From assembly GCA_023375785.1 (NCBI GenBank), contig SZWC01008681.1, positions 56,916 through 111,502 on the forward strand: a stretch of 54,587 bases of DNA. The letters run 5' to 3'. A model generated the notes under the pieces. That model saw only the letters and a list, made by a program, of their open reading frames with translations. It did no database searches and was not told the origin of the DNA. Origin of the DNA: Penium margaritaceum (Eukaryota > Streptophyta > Zygnematophyceae > Desmidiales > Peniaceae). Both the position numbers and the translations under genes were made by a program. Below, piece after piece: positions 14,441-30,000 of the stretch. How positions within the stretch are numbered: the first letter of the stretch is position 1; every line of letters begins with the position of its first letter.

Positions 14441-15450
14441 ACACGTATGTACACGTATTTACACGCAATTACACAAACTTACAGACACTTACACACTCTT
14501 ACATGCACTATCACGCACTTACACGCATTTACACGCACTTACATGTGCTTACACGCACTGACACCAAGGTATACGTACTTACACGCACTTACACACACTT
14601 ACACGCACTTGCACGTACTTACAGGCACTTACACGAACTCACACACACTTACACGCACTTACATGCACTTTCACGTAATGATATGCACTTATACGCACTT
14701 ACCAATCTTACCTGCACTTACACACACTTATACGTACTTACACACACTTAGACAAATTTACATGCACTTACACGCACTTACACAAACTTACACGCACTTA
14801 CATGCACTTACACACACTTACATGCACTCACACGCACTTATACGCACTTACACGCACTTACAAGTACTTACACACACTTACACACACTTACACACACTGA
14901 CACGAACTCACACGCACTTACACGTACTTACACAAACATACACACCCTTACACGATCTTACACAAGCTTACACAAACTTATACACGCTTAAACACACTTG
15001 CACGCACTTACACGCACTTACACACAATTACACGTACTTACAGGAACGAACACGCACTTATACACACTTACACAAACTTACACGCACTTACACGCACTTT
15101 CAGGCACTTACATGCACTCACATGCACCTACACATTATTACACACACTTACACGCATTTATATGCACTTACATGCACTTACACGCACTAACACGCACTTA
15201 CATGCACCTACACGCACTTACACATACTTGTACGTACTGACACAAACTTAAACGCACTTATACGCACTTACATACACCTACACGCACTTACACGCACTTA
15301 CACGCACTTACACGCACTTACACACACTTACACGCACTTACAGGCACGTTTACGTACTTATACACACTTACACGCACTTACACGAATGTACACGCACTTA
15401 CACGCACTTACACGTACTTACATGCACTTACACGTAGTTACACGCACTTA

Positions 15451-16070
15451 CACGTAATTACACAAACTTACACACACTGGCACGTACTAGCACTCACAGG
15501 CACACACTTACACGCACTTACACATCCTTACACGTACTTACACGCACGTATTCACACTTATACGTACTTACACGCACTTACATGTACTTACACGTACTTA
15601 CACAAACTTACACGTACTTATACGCACGTACACATACTTACGCGTACTTACACACACTTACACACACTGACACGAACTCACACGCACTTACACGTACTTA
15701 CATGCACTTACACGTAGTTACACGCACTTACACGTACTTACATGCACTTACACGTAGTTACACGCACTTACACGTACTTACATGCACTTACACGTAGTTA
15801 CACGCACTTACACGTACTTACATGCACTTACACGTAGTTACACGCACTTACACGTACTTACACAAACTTACACACACTGGCACGTACTAGCACTCACAGG
15901 CACACACTTACACGCACTTACACATCCTTACACGTACTTACACGCACGTATTCACACTTATACGTACTTACACGCACTTACATGTACTTACACGTACTTA
16001 CACAAACTTACACGTACTTATACGCACTTACACATACTTACGCGTACTTACACACACTTACACACACTAA
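15451..16070. repeat. 400-bp-offset duplication around a 40-bp repeat
   Basis: Bases about 15451-15670 recur at about 15851-16070 (landmark cactcacagg at 15491 and 15891). The homologous place in the right segmental copy (about 36300-36540) has only one copy, so this duplication is private to the left copy or was lost from the right one. Confidence 0.88.
15691..15860. repeat. 40-bp repeat, four copies
   Basis: The four units cacgtactta, catgcactta, cacgtagtta and cacgcactta repeat as a block at 15691, 15731, 15771 and 15811, with a partial fifth to 15860. A single copy precedes at 15411. Confidence 0.93.
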
Positions 16071-16210
16071 CACGCGCTTACGCATACTCACACGCACGTA
16101 TACAAACTTACACACACTTACACGCACTTACAAACACTTACATACACTCACAAACACTTACATGCACTTACACACACTTACACGCACTTACACGCACTTG
16201 CACACACCTA

Positions 16211-16920
16211 CACGCACTTACACGCACTTGCACGCACTTACACGCACTAACACGAACTCACACGCACTTACACAAACTTACACACACTTACACACACTTG
16301 TACACACTTACATGCACTTACACGCACTTAGACACACTTACACACACACAAACATACACATACTTACACGCACTTACACAAGTTTACATGCACTTACACG
16401 CACGTATACGCACTTACACGCTCTCACACGCACTTGCACACACTTACATGCACTTGCACACCCTTATATACACTTACACGTACTTATACACACTTACACT
16501 CACAGACACGAACTCACATGTACTTACACGTACTTACACAAACTTACACACACTTACACNTACACGCACTTACACGCACTTGCACGCACTTACACGCACT
16601 AACACGAACTCACACGCACTTACACAAACTTACACACACTTACACACACTTGTACACACTTACATGCACTTACACGCACTTAGACACACTTACACACACA
16701 CAAATATACACATACTTACACGCACTTACACAAGTTTACAAGCACTTACACGCACGTATACGCACTTACACGCACTCGCACGCACTTGCATACACTTACA
16801 TGCACTTGCACACCCTTATACACACTTACACGTACTTATACGCACATATACGCACTTACACTCACAGACACGAACTCACATGTACTTACACATACTTACA
16901 CAAACTTACACACACTTACA
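16211..16920. repeat. Duplication joined at a single ambiguous base (N at 16560)
   Basis: About 16211-16559 and 16561-16920 are near copies (cacgaactca at 16251 and 16603, offset 352). The N at 16560 lies exactly at the junction, and the 10-bp phase shifts there. A collapsed contig join or unmerged haplotypes could produce this as well as a real duplication. Confidence 0.75.
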
Positions 16921-17160
16921 CGCACTTACACAAACTTACACAAACTTACATGCACTTACACGCACTTTGACGCACTTATACGCACTTACACGCACTTACA
17001 AACACGCACACATCCTTACACGCACTTACACACACTTACACAAACTTAAACGCACAGGAATGCACTGGCACACACTGGCACGCACTTGCACGCACTTACA
17101 TGCACTTATACGTAGGTACACGCACTTACACACACTTACATGCACTTATATACACTTACA

Positions 17161-17280
17161 CGCACTTACACGCACTTACACACTCTCACACGCACTTACA
17201 AAAACTTACACACACTTACACGCACTTACACGCACTTACACACTCTCACACGCACTTACAAAAACTTACACACACTTACA
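17161..17280. repeat. 60-bp perfect tandem duplication
   Basis: Bases 17161-17220 and 17221-17280 are identical, with the rare units cactctcaca and aaaacttaca. Confidence 0.93.
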
Positions 17281-20060
17281 CGCACTTACACGTATTTACA
17301 CACACATATACACACTTACACGCACTTACATGCACTTATACACACTTACATGTACTTATAAGCACTTACACGAACTTACACGCACTTACACACACTTCCA
17401 CGCACCTACACGTACTTACACAAACTTACACGCACTTGTACATATTTACACACACTTACACGCACTTACATGTACTTACATGCACTTACACGGACTTACA
17501 CAAACTTACACGAACTTACACGCACTTACACGCACTTACACGCACTGACACACACTTACACGCACTCACACGCACATACACACACTTACATACACTTACA
17601 CATACTTACACGCACTTACACACCCTTACACACACTTACACATACTTACACGCACTTACAGGCACTTACATGCACTTACACAAACTTACACATACTAGCA
17701 CACACTGGCATGCACTGGCACGCACTTACACGCACTTACATGCACTTATACGCACTTACACGTACGTAGACATACTTACATATACTAACATACACTTCTA
17801 CATACTTACATGCACTTACATGAAGTTATATGCACTTACACGCACTTACACGCTCTTACACGTACTTAGACGCACTTGCATATACTTGCACACACTTACA
17901 CGCACTAAAATGCACTATACGCACTTACACACACTTACACACACTTCACATACACTCACACGTACTTAAACGCACTTACACTCACTTACACGTAATTACA
18001 TGCATTCATACGCATTTACACGCTCTTTCATGTACTTACACAAACTTATACGCACCCACACACACTTACACAAACTTACACGCACTTATACGTACTTACA
18101 CGCACTTACACGCACTTACATGTACGTACAAGCATTTACACGTACTTACACAAACTTACATACACTTACACGCTCTTACACGTATGTACACACACTTACA
18201 CACATTTACATGCACTTACATGCACTTACACGTACTTACACAAACGTACACGGACATACACACACTTACACGCACTTATACGTACTTACACGCACTTATA
18301 TGCACTTATACGCACTTACATGCACTTACAGGCACTTACAAGCACTTACCAAACTTATACATACTTACACACACTTACACGTACGTACACACACTTACAC
18401 GAATGTACACACACTTACAGGCACTTACACAGACTTACACGCACTTACACACACTTACACACACTTACACGCACTTACACGCTCTTACACGCACTTACAC
18501 GTCCTTACACGCACTTACACGCACTTACACATACTGACACCAAGTCATACGTACTTACATGCACTTACATAACCTGACACGCACTTACACGATCTTATAC
18601 AAACTTACACGTACTTACACGCACTTACACATACGTACATACACTTACACGTACTTACACACAATAACACGCACTTACACAAACTTACATGTACTTACAC
18701 GCACTTACACGCACTTACACGCACTCACACACACTTACACATTCTTACAAGCACTTACACGCACTTATACGCACTTACATGCACTCACACGCACTTGCAC
18801 ACACTTACACGTACTTATACGCACTTACACATACTTATACGCACTTCCACAAACTTATACGCACTTATATGCACTTACATATACCTATACGCACTTACAC
18901 GTACTTACACAAACTTACACGTACGTACACGCACTTATACACACTTACGCGTACTTACACGCACATACACACACTAACACGCACTTACACATACTTACAT
19001 GCACTTACACAAACGTACACGCACTTACACGCACTTACATGCACTTACACGCACTTACACGTACTTACATGCACTTGTATGCACTTGCACACACTTACAC
19101 TCACTTACAGACACGTACACGCACTTACACTCACCTACACGCTCTTACACTCACTTACATGCACTTACACGCACTTACACGTACTGACACACACTTTCAC
19201 GTTCTTGTACACACTTATACACACTTACACGTACTTACACGTACATACACGCACTTATATGTATTTACACACACTTACACAAACTTACACGCACTTATAA
19301 ACACTTACACGTACTTACACGTACTTACACGTACTTACAAGCAGTTACACACACTTACACGCACTTACACGAAATTATACGCACTTACATGCACTTACAC
19401 GCACTAACATGCACTTGCACACACTTACACGCTCTTACACGCACTCACACGTTCTTATACACACTTACATGTACTTACATACACTGACACGCAATTACAC
19501 ACACTTACACACACTTACACACACTAACACACTCTGACACAAACTTACCCACACTTACATGTTCTTACACGCACTTACACGCACTTACACACACTTACAT
19601 GCACGTAAACACACTTACACAAACTTACACGCACTTACACGCACTTACACGCACTTACACAAACTTACACACACTTATATGCACTCACACACACTTACAC
19701 GCACTCACACGTACTTACACGCACTTACACGCACTTACACGCACTTACACACACTTACACGCACTTACACGCACTTACACGCACTTACACACACTTACAC
19801 GCACTTACACGTACTTACACGCACTTACACGCACTTACACGCACTTACACGCACTTACACACACTTACACGTACTTACACGCACCTACACGCACTTACAC
19901 ACACTTACACACACTTACATGTACTTACACGCACTTACACGTACTTACACGCACTTACACGTACTTACACGTACTTATACGCACTTACACGCACTTACAC
20001 ACACTTACACGCACTAACACGTACTTACACGCACTTACACGCACTTACACGAACTTACAC

Positions 20061-20136
20061 GCACACACACACACACACACATACACACACGCACACACAC
20101 GCACACACACGCACACATACGCACACACACGTACTT
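20061..20136. repeat. (CA)-rich alternating purine-pyrimidine tract
   Basis: The unit changes to gcacacacac and variants with no TT, giving about 75 bp of strict purine-pyrimidine alternation, a Z-DNA-prone composition. Unusually canonical gcacttacac units surround it (about 19700-20316), and it lies 180 bp before an assembly gap. Confidence 0.9.
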
Positions 20137-20316
20137 ATACGCACTTACACGCACTTACACGCACTTACACGCACTTGCACGCACTTGCACGCACTTGCAT
20201 GTACTTGCACGTGCTTACACGCACTTACACGCACTTACACACACTTACACGCACTTACACGCACTTACACGCACTTACACGCACTTACACGCACTTACAC
20301 GCACTTGCACGCACTT

Positions 20317-20468
20317 NNNNNNNNNNNNNNNNNNNNNNNNNNNNNNNNNNNNNNNNNNNNNNNNNNNNNNNNNNNNNNNNNNNNNNNNNNNNNNNNNNNN
20401 NNNNNNNNNNNNNNNNNNNNNNNNNNNNNNNNNNNNNNNNNNNNNNNNNNNNNNNNNNNNNNNNNNNN
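20317..20468. other. Assembly gap (152 N)
   Basis: Unresolved bases inside near-canonical satellite. The sequence resumes as ccgcacttacac, in the same orientation. Confidence 0.99.
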
Positions 20469-22400
20469 CCGCACTTACACGCACTTACACGCACTTACAT
20501 GCACTTACACGCACTTACACGCACTTACACACACTTACACGCACTTACACGCACTTACACGTACTTCCACGTACTTACACGCACTTACACGCACTAACAC
20601 GCACTTACACATACTTACACATACTTACACATACATACTTGACTTACACGCATTAACACACACTTACACACACTAACACGCACTTACACGCACTTACACA
20701 CACTTGCATGCACTTGCAATCACTTACACACACTTACATGCACTGATACGCACTTTCATGCACTTACACGCACTTACACGTACTTACACAAACTTACATG
20801 CACTTACACGCACTTACACACACTTACATGCACTTATGCACAGTTACACGCACTTACACGTACTTACACGCACTTGTATGTACTTGTATACACTTAGAGC
20901 CACTTACACGCACTTATATGCACTTATACGCACTTACACGTACTTACACATACTTACACGCACTTACACACACTTACACGTACTTATAAAACTTACACAC
21001 ACTTACACACACTTACACGCACTTACACGCATTTACACGTACTTATACAAACTTACAGGCACTTACACGCACTTACACGAACGTATACGCACTTACATGC
21101 ACTTACATGTACTTACACGCACTTGAACACACTTACACACACTTACACGTACTCACACGCACTTACACGCATTTACATTCACTTACATGCACTTACACAA
21201 AATCACACGCACTTACACGCACTTACACGTACTCACATGTACTGACAAGAACATACACACACTTACGCGTACTTACACGCACCTACATACACTGACACGA
21301 ACATACACACACTAACACGCACTTACACAGACTTACACGCATTTATATGCACTTAGATGTACTTACACGTACTCACACGCACTTACACGCACTCACACCC
21401 ACTTACACACACTTACACGCACTTACACGCACTTACACGTACTTACACGTACTTCCATAAACTTACACACACTTACACGCACTTACATGCACTTACATGC
21501 ACTTACACGCACTTGCATACACTTGTTCACATTTACACGTACTTACACGCACTTCCACACACTTACACGCACTTACACATACTTACACGTACTTACACGA
21601 ACTTACACGCACCTACTTGCACTTACACGCACTTACACGCACTTACACATACTTAGACGTACTTACACGCACTTACACCCACTTACACGCACTTACACAC
21701 ACATACACGTGCTTACACATACTTACACACACTTACACACATTTACATGCACTTACATGCACTTACACGCTCTTGCACACACTTCCACACACTGACACAA
21801 ACTTACACGCACTTACGCACACTCACACATACTTGCCACACTTATACGAACGTACACGCACTCATACAGACTTACACGAACTTACATGCACTTACATGCA
21901 CTTACACACACTTACACGCACTCACACGTACTTACACGCACTCACACTCACTTACACATACTTACACACACTTACACGTACTTACACATACTTGCACACA
22001 CTTATACGCACTTACACGCACTGACATGAACCCACACACACTTTCGCAAACTTACACGCACTAACGCAAACTTACACAAACTTACACAAACGTACACACA
22101 AGTAAACGCACTTATACGCACTTATATACACTTACACGCACTTACACACACTTTCACACACTTACACGAATGTACACGTACTTACATGCACTTACACAAA
22201 CTTACACGCACTTACACGTACTCAAACGCACTTACACGCACTCACACACAGTTACACACACTTATACACACTTACACACACTTACACGCGCTTCCACACA
22301 CTTATACACACTTACACACACTGACACAAACTCACACGCACTTACACGCACTTACACGAACTTACACACACTTACACGCACTTACAGGCACTTACATGCA

Positions 22401-23560
22401 CTCACACGCACTTACATGTACTTACACGTACGTACACGCATTTACACACACTTACAGACATTTGCATGCACTTACTCGCACTTACATAAACGTATACGAA
22501 CTTACACGCAATTACCCATACATACATGCACTTACACGTACTCACACGCACTTACATGTACTTACACGTACGTACACGCATTTACACACACTTACAGACA
22601 TTTGCATGCACTTACTCGCACTTACATAAACGTATACGAACTTACACGCAATTACCCATACATACATGCACTTACACGTACTCACACGCACTTACATGTA
22701 CTTACACGTACGTACACGCATTTACACACACTTACAGACATTTGCATGCACTTACTCGCACTTACATAAACGTATACGAACTTACACGCAATTACCCATA
22801 CATACATGCACTTACACGTACTCACACGCACTTACATGTACTTACACGTACGTACACGCATTTACACACACTTACAGACATTTGCATGCACTTACTCGCA
22901 CTTACATAAACGTATACGAACTTACACGCAATTACCCATACATACATGCACTTACACGTACTCACACGCACTTACATGTACTTACACGTACGTACACGCA
23001 TTTACACACACTTACAGACATTTGCATGCACTTACTCGCACTTACATAAACGTATACGAACTTACACGCAATTACCCATACATACATGCACTTACACGTA
23101 CTCACACGCACTTACATGTACTTACACGTACGTACACGCATTTACACACACTTACAGACATTTGCATGCACTTACTCGCACTTACATAAACGTATACGAA
23201 CTTACACGCAATTACCCATACATACATGCACTTACACGTACTCACACGCACTTACATGTACTTACACGTACGTACACGCATTTACACACACTTACAGACA
23301 TTTGCATGCACTTACTCGCACTTACATAAACGTATACGAACTTACACGCAATTACCCATACATACATGCACTTACACGTACTCACACGCACTTACATGTA
23401 CTTACACGTACGTACACGCATTTACACACACTTACAGACATTTGCATGCACTTACTCGCACTTACATAAACGTATACGAACTTACACGCAATTACCCATA
23501 CATACATGCACTTACACGTACTCACACGCACTTACATGTACTTACACGTACGTACACGCA
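22401..23560. repeat. 140-bp higher-order repeat, eight perfect copies plus 40 bp
   Basis: Copies start every 140 bp from 22401 to 23521. Each carries the rare units tttgcatgca, cttactcgca, cgtatacgaa, attacccata and catacatgca. I see no difference between copies. Degraded single pieces of the same block occur at about 23660-23880 and, in the right segmental copy, about 44340-44420, so the expansion is specific to this copy. The period matches the HOR at 2141, but the sequence differs. Confidence 0.95.
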
Positions 23561-25500
23561 CTTACACGTACTTATACGAATGTACATGCACTTACACACA
23601 ATTACACGCACATACACGCACTTATACACCTTTACATGCACTGACACAAACTTACACGCACTTACATGTACTTACACGTACGTACACGCATTTACACAAA
23701 TGTACACGCACTTACACGTACTTACACGTACTTACACGTACTTCCACACACTCACACATACTTCCATGGACTTAAATGTACTTACACGCACTTACATACA
23801 CTAGCACGCACTTACACGCACTTGCACACACTTACATACACTTACACGTACTTACACGCAATTACCCATACATACATGCACTTACACACACTTAGATGTA
23901 CTTATACACACTTACACACCCTTACGCGCACTTACACACACTTACATGCACTTACACACACTTACACGCACTTATACAAACTTACACACATTAGCACATA
24001 CTGGCATGCACTTACACACACATATACGTACTTACACATAATTACACACACTTCCACACACTTACATGAACTTATACACACTTAGATATACTTACACGCA
24101 CTTACACGCACTTACACGCACTTGCACAAACTTACACGCACTTGCACACACTTACACATACTTACACGTACTTACACACACTTATACGCTGTTACACACA
24201 CTTACATGCACTTACATGCACTTGCACACACTTACACGTACTTACACATACTTACACATAATTACACGTACTTATACGCACTTAGACGTACTTACACGCA
24301 CTTACATGTACTTACACACACATACACAAACTGACAGACACTAACAGGTACTGACACACACTTACATGCACTTATACGCACTTACATGCACTTACATGTA
24401 CTTACACATACTTACACACACTTATAGGTACTTACACGCACTTACACGCACTTACACGTACTTACACACATTTAGATGCACTTACACGTACTTACACACA
24501 CTTACACACACTTACACGTACTTACATGTACTCACACACACTTACACAAACTTACATGTACGTACATGCACTTACACACACTTACATGTACTTACACGCC
24601 CTTACACGCACTTACATGCACTTACGCGCACTTACACGAACTAACACATACTTACACACACTTACACAAACTTACACACACTTACATGCACCGACACGCA
24701 CTTACACGCACTTATATGTACTTTCACATACTTTCACGTGCGTGCATGCACTTACAAGCACTTACACGCACTTATACGTACATACACACACTTACACACA
24801 CTTACACACATTTATACGCACTTACATGCACTTACACGCACTTACACACACTTATACGCATTTACATGCACTTATACGTACTTACATGCACTTACACGTA
24901 CTTACACGCACTTACACATACTTACACATACTTACACGAACTTACACGCACTTACACAAACTTACACCTACTTCCATGCACTTACACGCACCTCCACGTA
25001 CTTAAATACACTTACACACACTTACACACACTTGCACGCACTTACACACACTTGCACGCACTTACACGCACTTACACGCACTTACACACAGTGACACAAA
25101 CTCACACAAACTTACACACACTTACATGCACTTACACACACTTATACACACTTACACGCACTTACACGTACTTACACGCACATACACGTACTTACACAAA
25201 CTTACACGTACTTACATGCACTTACACGCCCTTACACACACTTACAAACACTTACACAAACTATCACAAACTTACATACACTGGCACGCACTGGTACGCA
25301 CTGGGATGCACTAGGACGCACTTACACGCACTTACACGCACGTATACATACTTACACACACTTCCACGCACTTACATGCACTTACACACACTTGCATGCA
25401 CTTACACACACTTAAACACACTTACACATACTTCCACGCTCTTATACGCACTTACCCACACTAACACGCACTTACACATACTTATACGTACTTACACAAA

Positions 25501-25740
25501 CTTATACGCACTTACACACATTTATACGCACTTCCACGCACCTACATGCACTTGCATGCACTTGCATAAACTTACACGCACTTACATGTACTTACACGCA
25601 CTTACACGTACTTACACAAACTTATACGCACTTACACACATTTATACGCACTTCCACGCACCTACATGCACTTGCATGCACTTGCATAAACTTACACGCA
25701 CTTACATGTACTTACACGCACTTACACGTACTTACATGCA
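25501..25740. repeat. 120-bp tandem duplication
   Basis: Bases 25501-25620 recur at 25621-25740, including three successive tgcat-bearing units. Confidence 0.92.
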
Positions 25741-27090
25741 CCTAGACGCACTTACACGCACTTACACACACTTTCACGTACTTACACAAACTTACTCACA
25801 CTAACACACACTTACACCACTTACACAAACTTACACGCACTTACACGCACTTACATGTACTTACACGTACTTACACGTACTTACATGAACTTATACTAAC
25901 TTACACGTACGTACACGCACTTAAACGTACTTATATGCACTTACACGCACTTACACAAACTTGCACGCACGTACACGCACTTATACAAACTTACACGTAC
26001 TTACACGCACTGACACACACTCACATGCACTTACACGCACTTACACATACACGCACTTACACACACTTACACACACTTACAGGTACTTACAGGAACTTAC
26101 ACACACTTACACACACTTACAGGAACTTACACACATTTACACACACGTACACGCACTTACACGCACTTGTACGCACTTACACGGACTTACACGTACTTAC
26201 ACATACTTGTACAAACTTACACACACTTACACATACCTACACGCATTTAAACGTACTTACACGCATTTACACGCACTTACATGCACTTATACACACTTAC
26301 ACATACTTACACACACTTACACGCACTTACACGGACTTACACGAACGTACACACACTTACACGCACTTACACAAACTTACACGCACTTAGAGGCACTTAA
26401 ACGCACTTACACGCACTCACACGTACTTACATGCACTTGAAGGCACTTACACACACTTACATGCACTTACACACACTTACACACACTTACACGCACGCAT
26501 GCAAACTCATACACACTTACACGCACTTACACGAACTTATACAAACTTACACGTACTTACACGTACTTACACACACGTACACGCACTTCCACACACTTAC
26601 ACCAACGTACATGTACTTACACGCACTTACACAAACTTATACGTACTTACACGTACTTACACGCACTCACACACACTCACACGCACTTACACATACTTTC
26701 ACAAACTTACACGCACTTATACAAACTTACATAAACTTACACGTACTTACACGCACCGATACAGACTTACACGTACTAACACGCACTTACATATACTTAT
26801 ACGCACTTAGATGCACTTACACGTACTTACACGCACGCACACGCTCTTACACATACTTACACGCATTTACACGCACTTACACACACTTACACGCACTTAC
26901 ACGCACTGACACGTACTTATACGCACTTATACAAACTTAAATGCACTTACAAGCACTTACACGCACCTACACGTACTTACACGTACTTACACGCATTTAC
27001 ACGCACTTACATGCACTTACGCGCACTTACACGAACTTACACGCACTTACAGGCACTTACACGCACTTACTCACACTTGCACGCACTTAC

Positions 27091-30000
27091 ACGCACGTAC
27101 ACGCACGTACACGCACGTACACGCACGTACACGCACGTACACGCACGTACACGCACGTACACGCACGTACACGCACGTACACGCACGTACACGCACGTAC
27201 ACGCACGTACACGCACGTACACGCACGTACACGCACGTACACGCACGTACACGCACGTACACGCACGTACACGCACGTACACGCACGTACACGCACGTAC
27301 ACGCACGTACACGCACGTACACGCACGTACACGCACGTACACGCACGTACACGCACGTACACGCACGTACACGCACGTACACGCACGTACACGCACGTAC
27401 ACGCACGTACACGCACGTACACGCACGTACACGCACGTACACGCACGTACACGCACGTACACGCACGTACACGCACGTACACGCACGTACACGCACGTAC
27501 ACGCACGTACACGCACGTACACGCACGTACACGCACGTACACGCACGTACACGCACGTACACGCACGTACACGCACGTACACGCACGTACACGCACGTAC
27601 ACGCACGTACACGCACGTACACGCACGTACACGCACGTACACGCACGTACACGCACGTACACGCACGTACACGCACGTACACGCACGTACACGCACGTAC
27701 ACGCACGTACACGCACGTACACGCACGTACACGCACGTACACGCACGTACACGCACGTACACGCACGTACACGCACGTACACGCACGTACACGCACGTAC
27801 ACGCACGTACACGCACGTACACGCACGTACACGCACGTACACGCACGTACACGCACGTACACGCACGTACACGCACGTACACGCACGTACACGCACGTAC
27901 ACGCACGTACACGCACGTACACGCACGTACACGCACGTACACGCACGTACACGCACGTACACGCACGTACACGCACGTACACGCACGTACACGCACGTAC
28001 ACGCACGTACACGCACGTACACGCACGTACACGCACGTACACGCACGTACACGCACGTACACGCACGTACACGCACGTACACGCACGTACACGCACGTAC
28101 ACGCACGTACACGCACGTACACGCACGTACACGCACGTACACGCACGTACACGCACGTACACGCACGTACACGCACGTACACGCACGTACACGCACGTAC
28201 ACGCACGTACACGCACGTACACGCACGTACACGCACGTACACGCACGTACACGCACGTACACGCACGTACACGCACGTACACGCACGTACACGCACGTAC
28301 ACGCACGTACACGCACGTACACGCACGTACACGCACGTACACGCACGTACACGCACGTACACGCACGTACACGCACGTACACGCACGTACACGCACGTAC
28401 ACGCACGTACACGCACGTACACGCACGTACACGCACGTACACGCACGTACACGCACGTACACGCACGTACACGCACGTACACGCACGTACACGCACGTAC
28501 ACGCACGTACACGCACGTACACGCACGTACACGCACGTACACGCACGTACACGCACGTACACGCACGTACACGCACGTACACGCACGTACACGCACGTAC
28601 ACGCACGTACACGCACGTACACGCACGTACACGCACGTACACGCACGTACACGCACGTACACGCACGTACACGCACGTACACGCACGTACACGCACGTAC
28701 ACGCACGTACACGCACGTACACGCACGTACACGCACGTACACGCACGTACACGCACGTACACGCACGTACACGCACGTACACGCACGTACACGCACGTAC
28801 ACGCACGTACACGCACGTACACGCACGTACACGCACGTACACGCACGTACACGCACGTACACGCACGTACACGCACGTACACGCACGTACACGCACGTAC
28901 ACGCACGTACACGCACGTACACGCACGTACACGCACGTACACGCACGTACACGCACGTACACGCACGTACACGCACGTACACGCACGTACACGCACGTAC
29001 ACGCACGTACACGCACGTACACGCACGTACACGCACGTACACGCACGTACACGCACGTACACGCACGTACACGCACGTACACGCACGTACACGCACGTAC
29101 ACGCACGTACACGCACGTACACGCACGTACACGCACGTACACGCACGTACACGCACGTACACGCACGTACACGCACGTACACGCACGTACACGCACGTAC
29201 ACGCACGTACACGCACGTACACGCACGTACACGCACGTACACGCACGTACACGCACGTACACGCACGTACACGCACGTACACGCACGTACACGCACGTAC
29301 ACGCACGTACACGCACGTACACGCACGTACACGCACGTACACGCACGTACACGCACGTACACGCACGTACACGCACGTACACGCACGTACACGCACGTAC
29401 ACGCACGTACACGCACGTACACGCACGTACACGCACGTACACGCACGTACACGCACGTACACGCACGTACACGCACGTACACGCACGTACACGCACGTAC
29501 ACGCACGTACACGCACGTACACGCACGTACACGCACGTACACGCACGTACACGCACGTACACGCACGTACACGCACGTACACGCACGTACACGCACGTAC
29601 ACGCACGTACACGCACGTACACGCACGTACACGCACGTACACGCACGTACACGCACGTACACGCACGTACACGCACGTACACGCACGTACACGCACGTAC
29701 ACGCACGTACACGCACGTACACGCACGTACACGCACGTACACGCACGTACACGCACGTACACGCACGTACACGCACGTACACGCACGTACACGCACGTAC
29801 ACGCACGTACACGCACGTACACGCACGTACACGCACGTACACGCACGTACACGCACGTACACGCACGTACACGCACGTACACGCACGTACACGCACGTAC
29901 ACGCACGTACACGCACGTACACGCACGTACACGCACGTACACGCACGTACACGCACGTACACGCACGTACACGCACGTACACGCACGTACACGCACGTAC
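27091..30000. repeat. 291 perfect copies of ACGCACGTAC; strictly alternating purine-pyrimidine DNA
   Basis: The block is 2,910 bp with no visible mismatch. The unit differs from the consensus by T to G in the TT dinucleotide, which makes every step purine-pyrimidine; alternation runs from 27088 to 30006. Each unit has two CpG dinucleotides, and none is lost. The block begins and ends abruptly against degenerate units. All six reading frames are open through it because neither strand of the unit contains a stop codon, so coding potential is meaningless here. It is either a very recent amplification or an assembly fill. Confidence 0.97.

Larger units (their letters stand above)
14431..24360. 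repeat. Segmental duplication, left copy (partner about 34266-45730)
   Basis: A collinear series of rare landmarks matches the region 34.3-45.7 kb: acacgtattt/gcaattacac (14451 against 34291), the phase break taccaatctt (about 14700 against 34547), a tattacacacac stretch (about 15135 against 34980), the (CACACACAAA)-type motif (16327 and 16690 against 36800), cacttcacatacac (about 17943 against 38146), catacatacttgac (20631 against 41931), ccacactt/ccacattt (about 21837 against 43378) and actggcatgcac (24000 against 45370). The offset rises from about 19.8 to 21.4 kb because of copy-number differences and the 90-bp HOR in the right copy. Confidence 0.8.

Noticed and set aside
20185..20676. 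Frames spanning the two N gaps
   Set aside because: They are open only because N codons are not stops.
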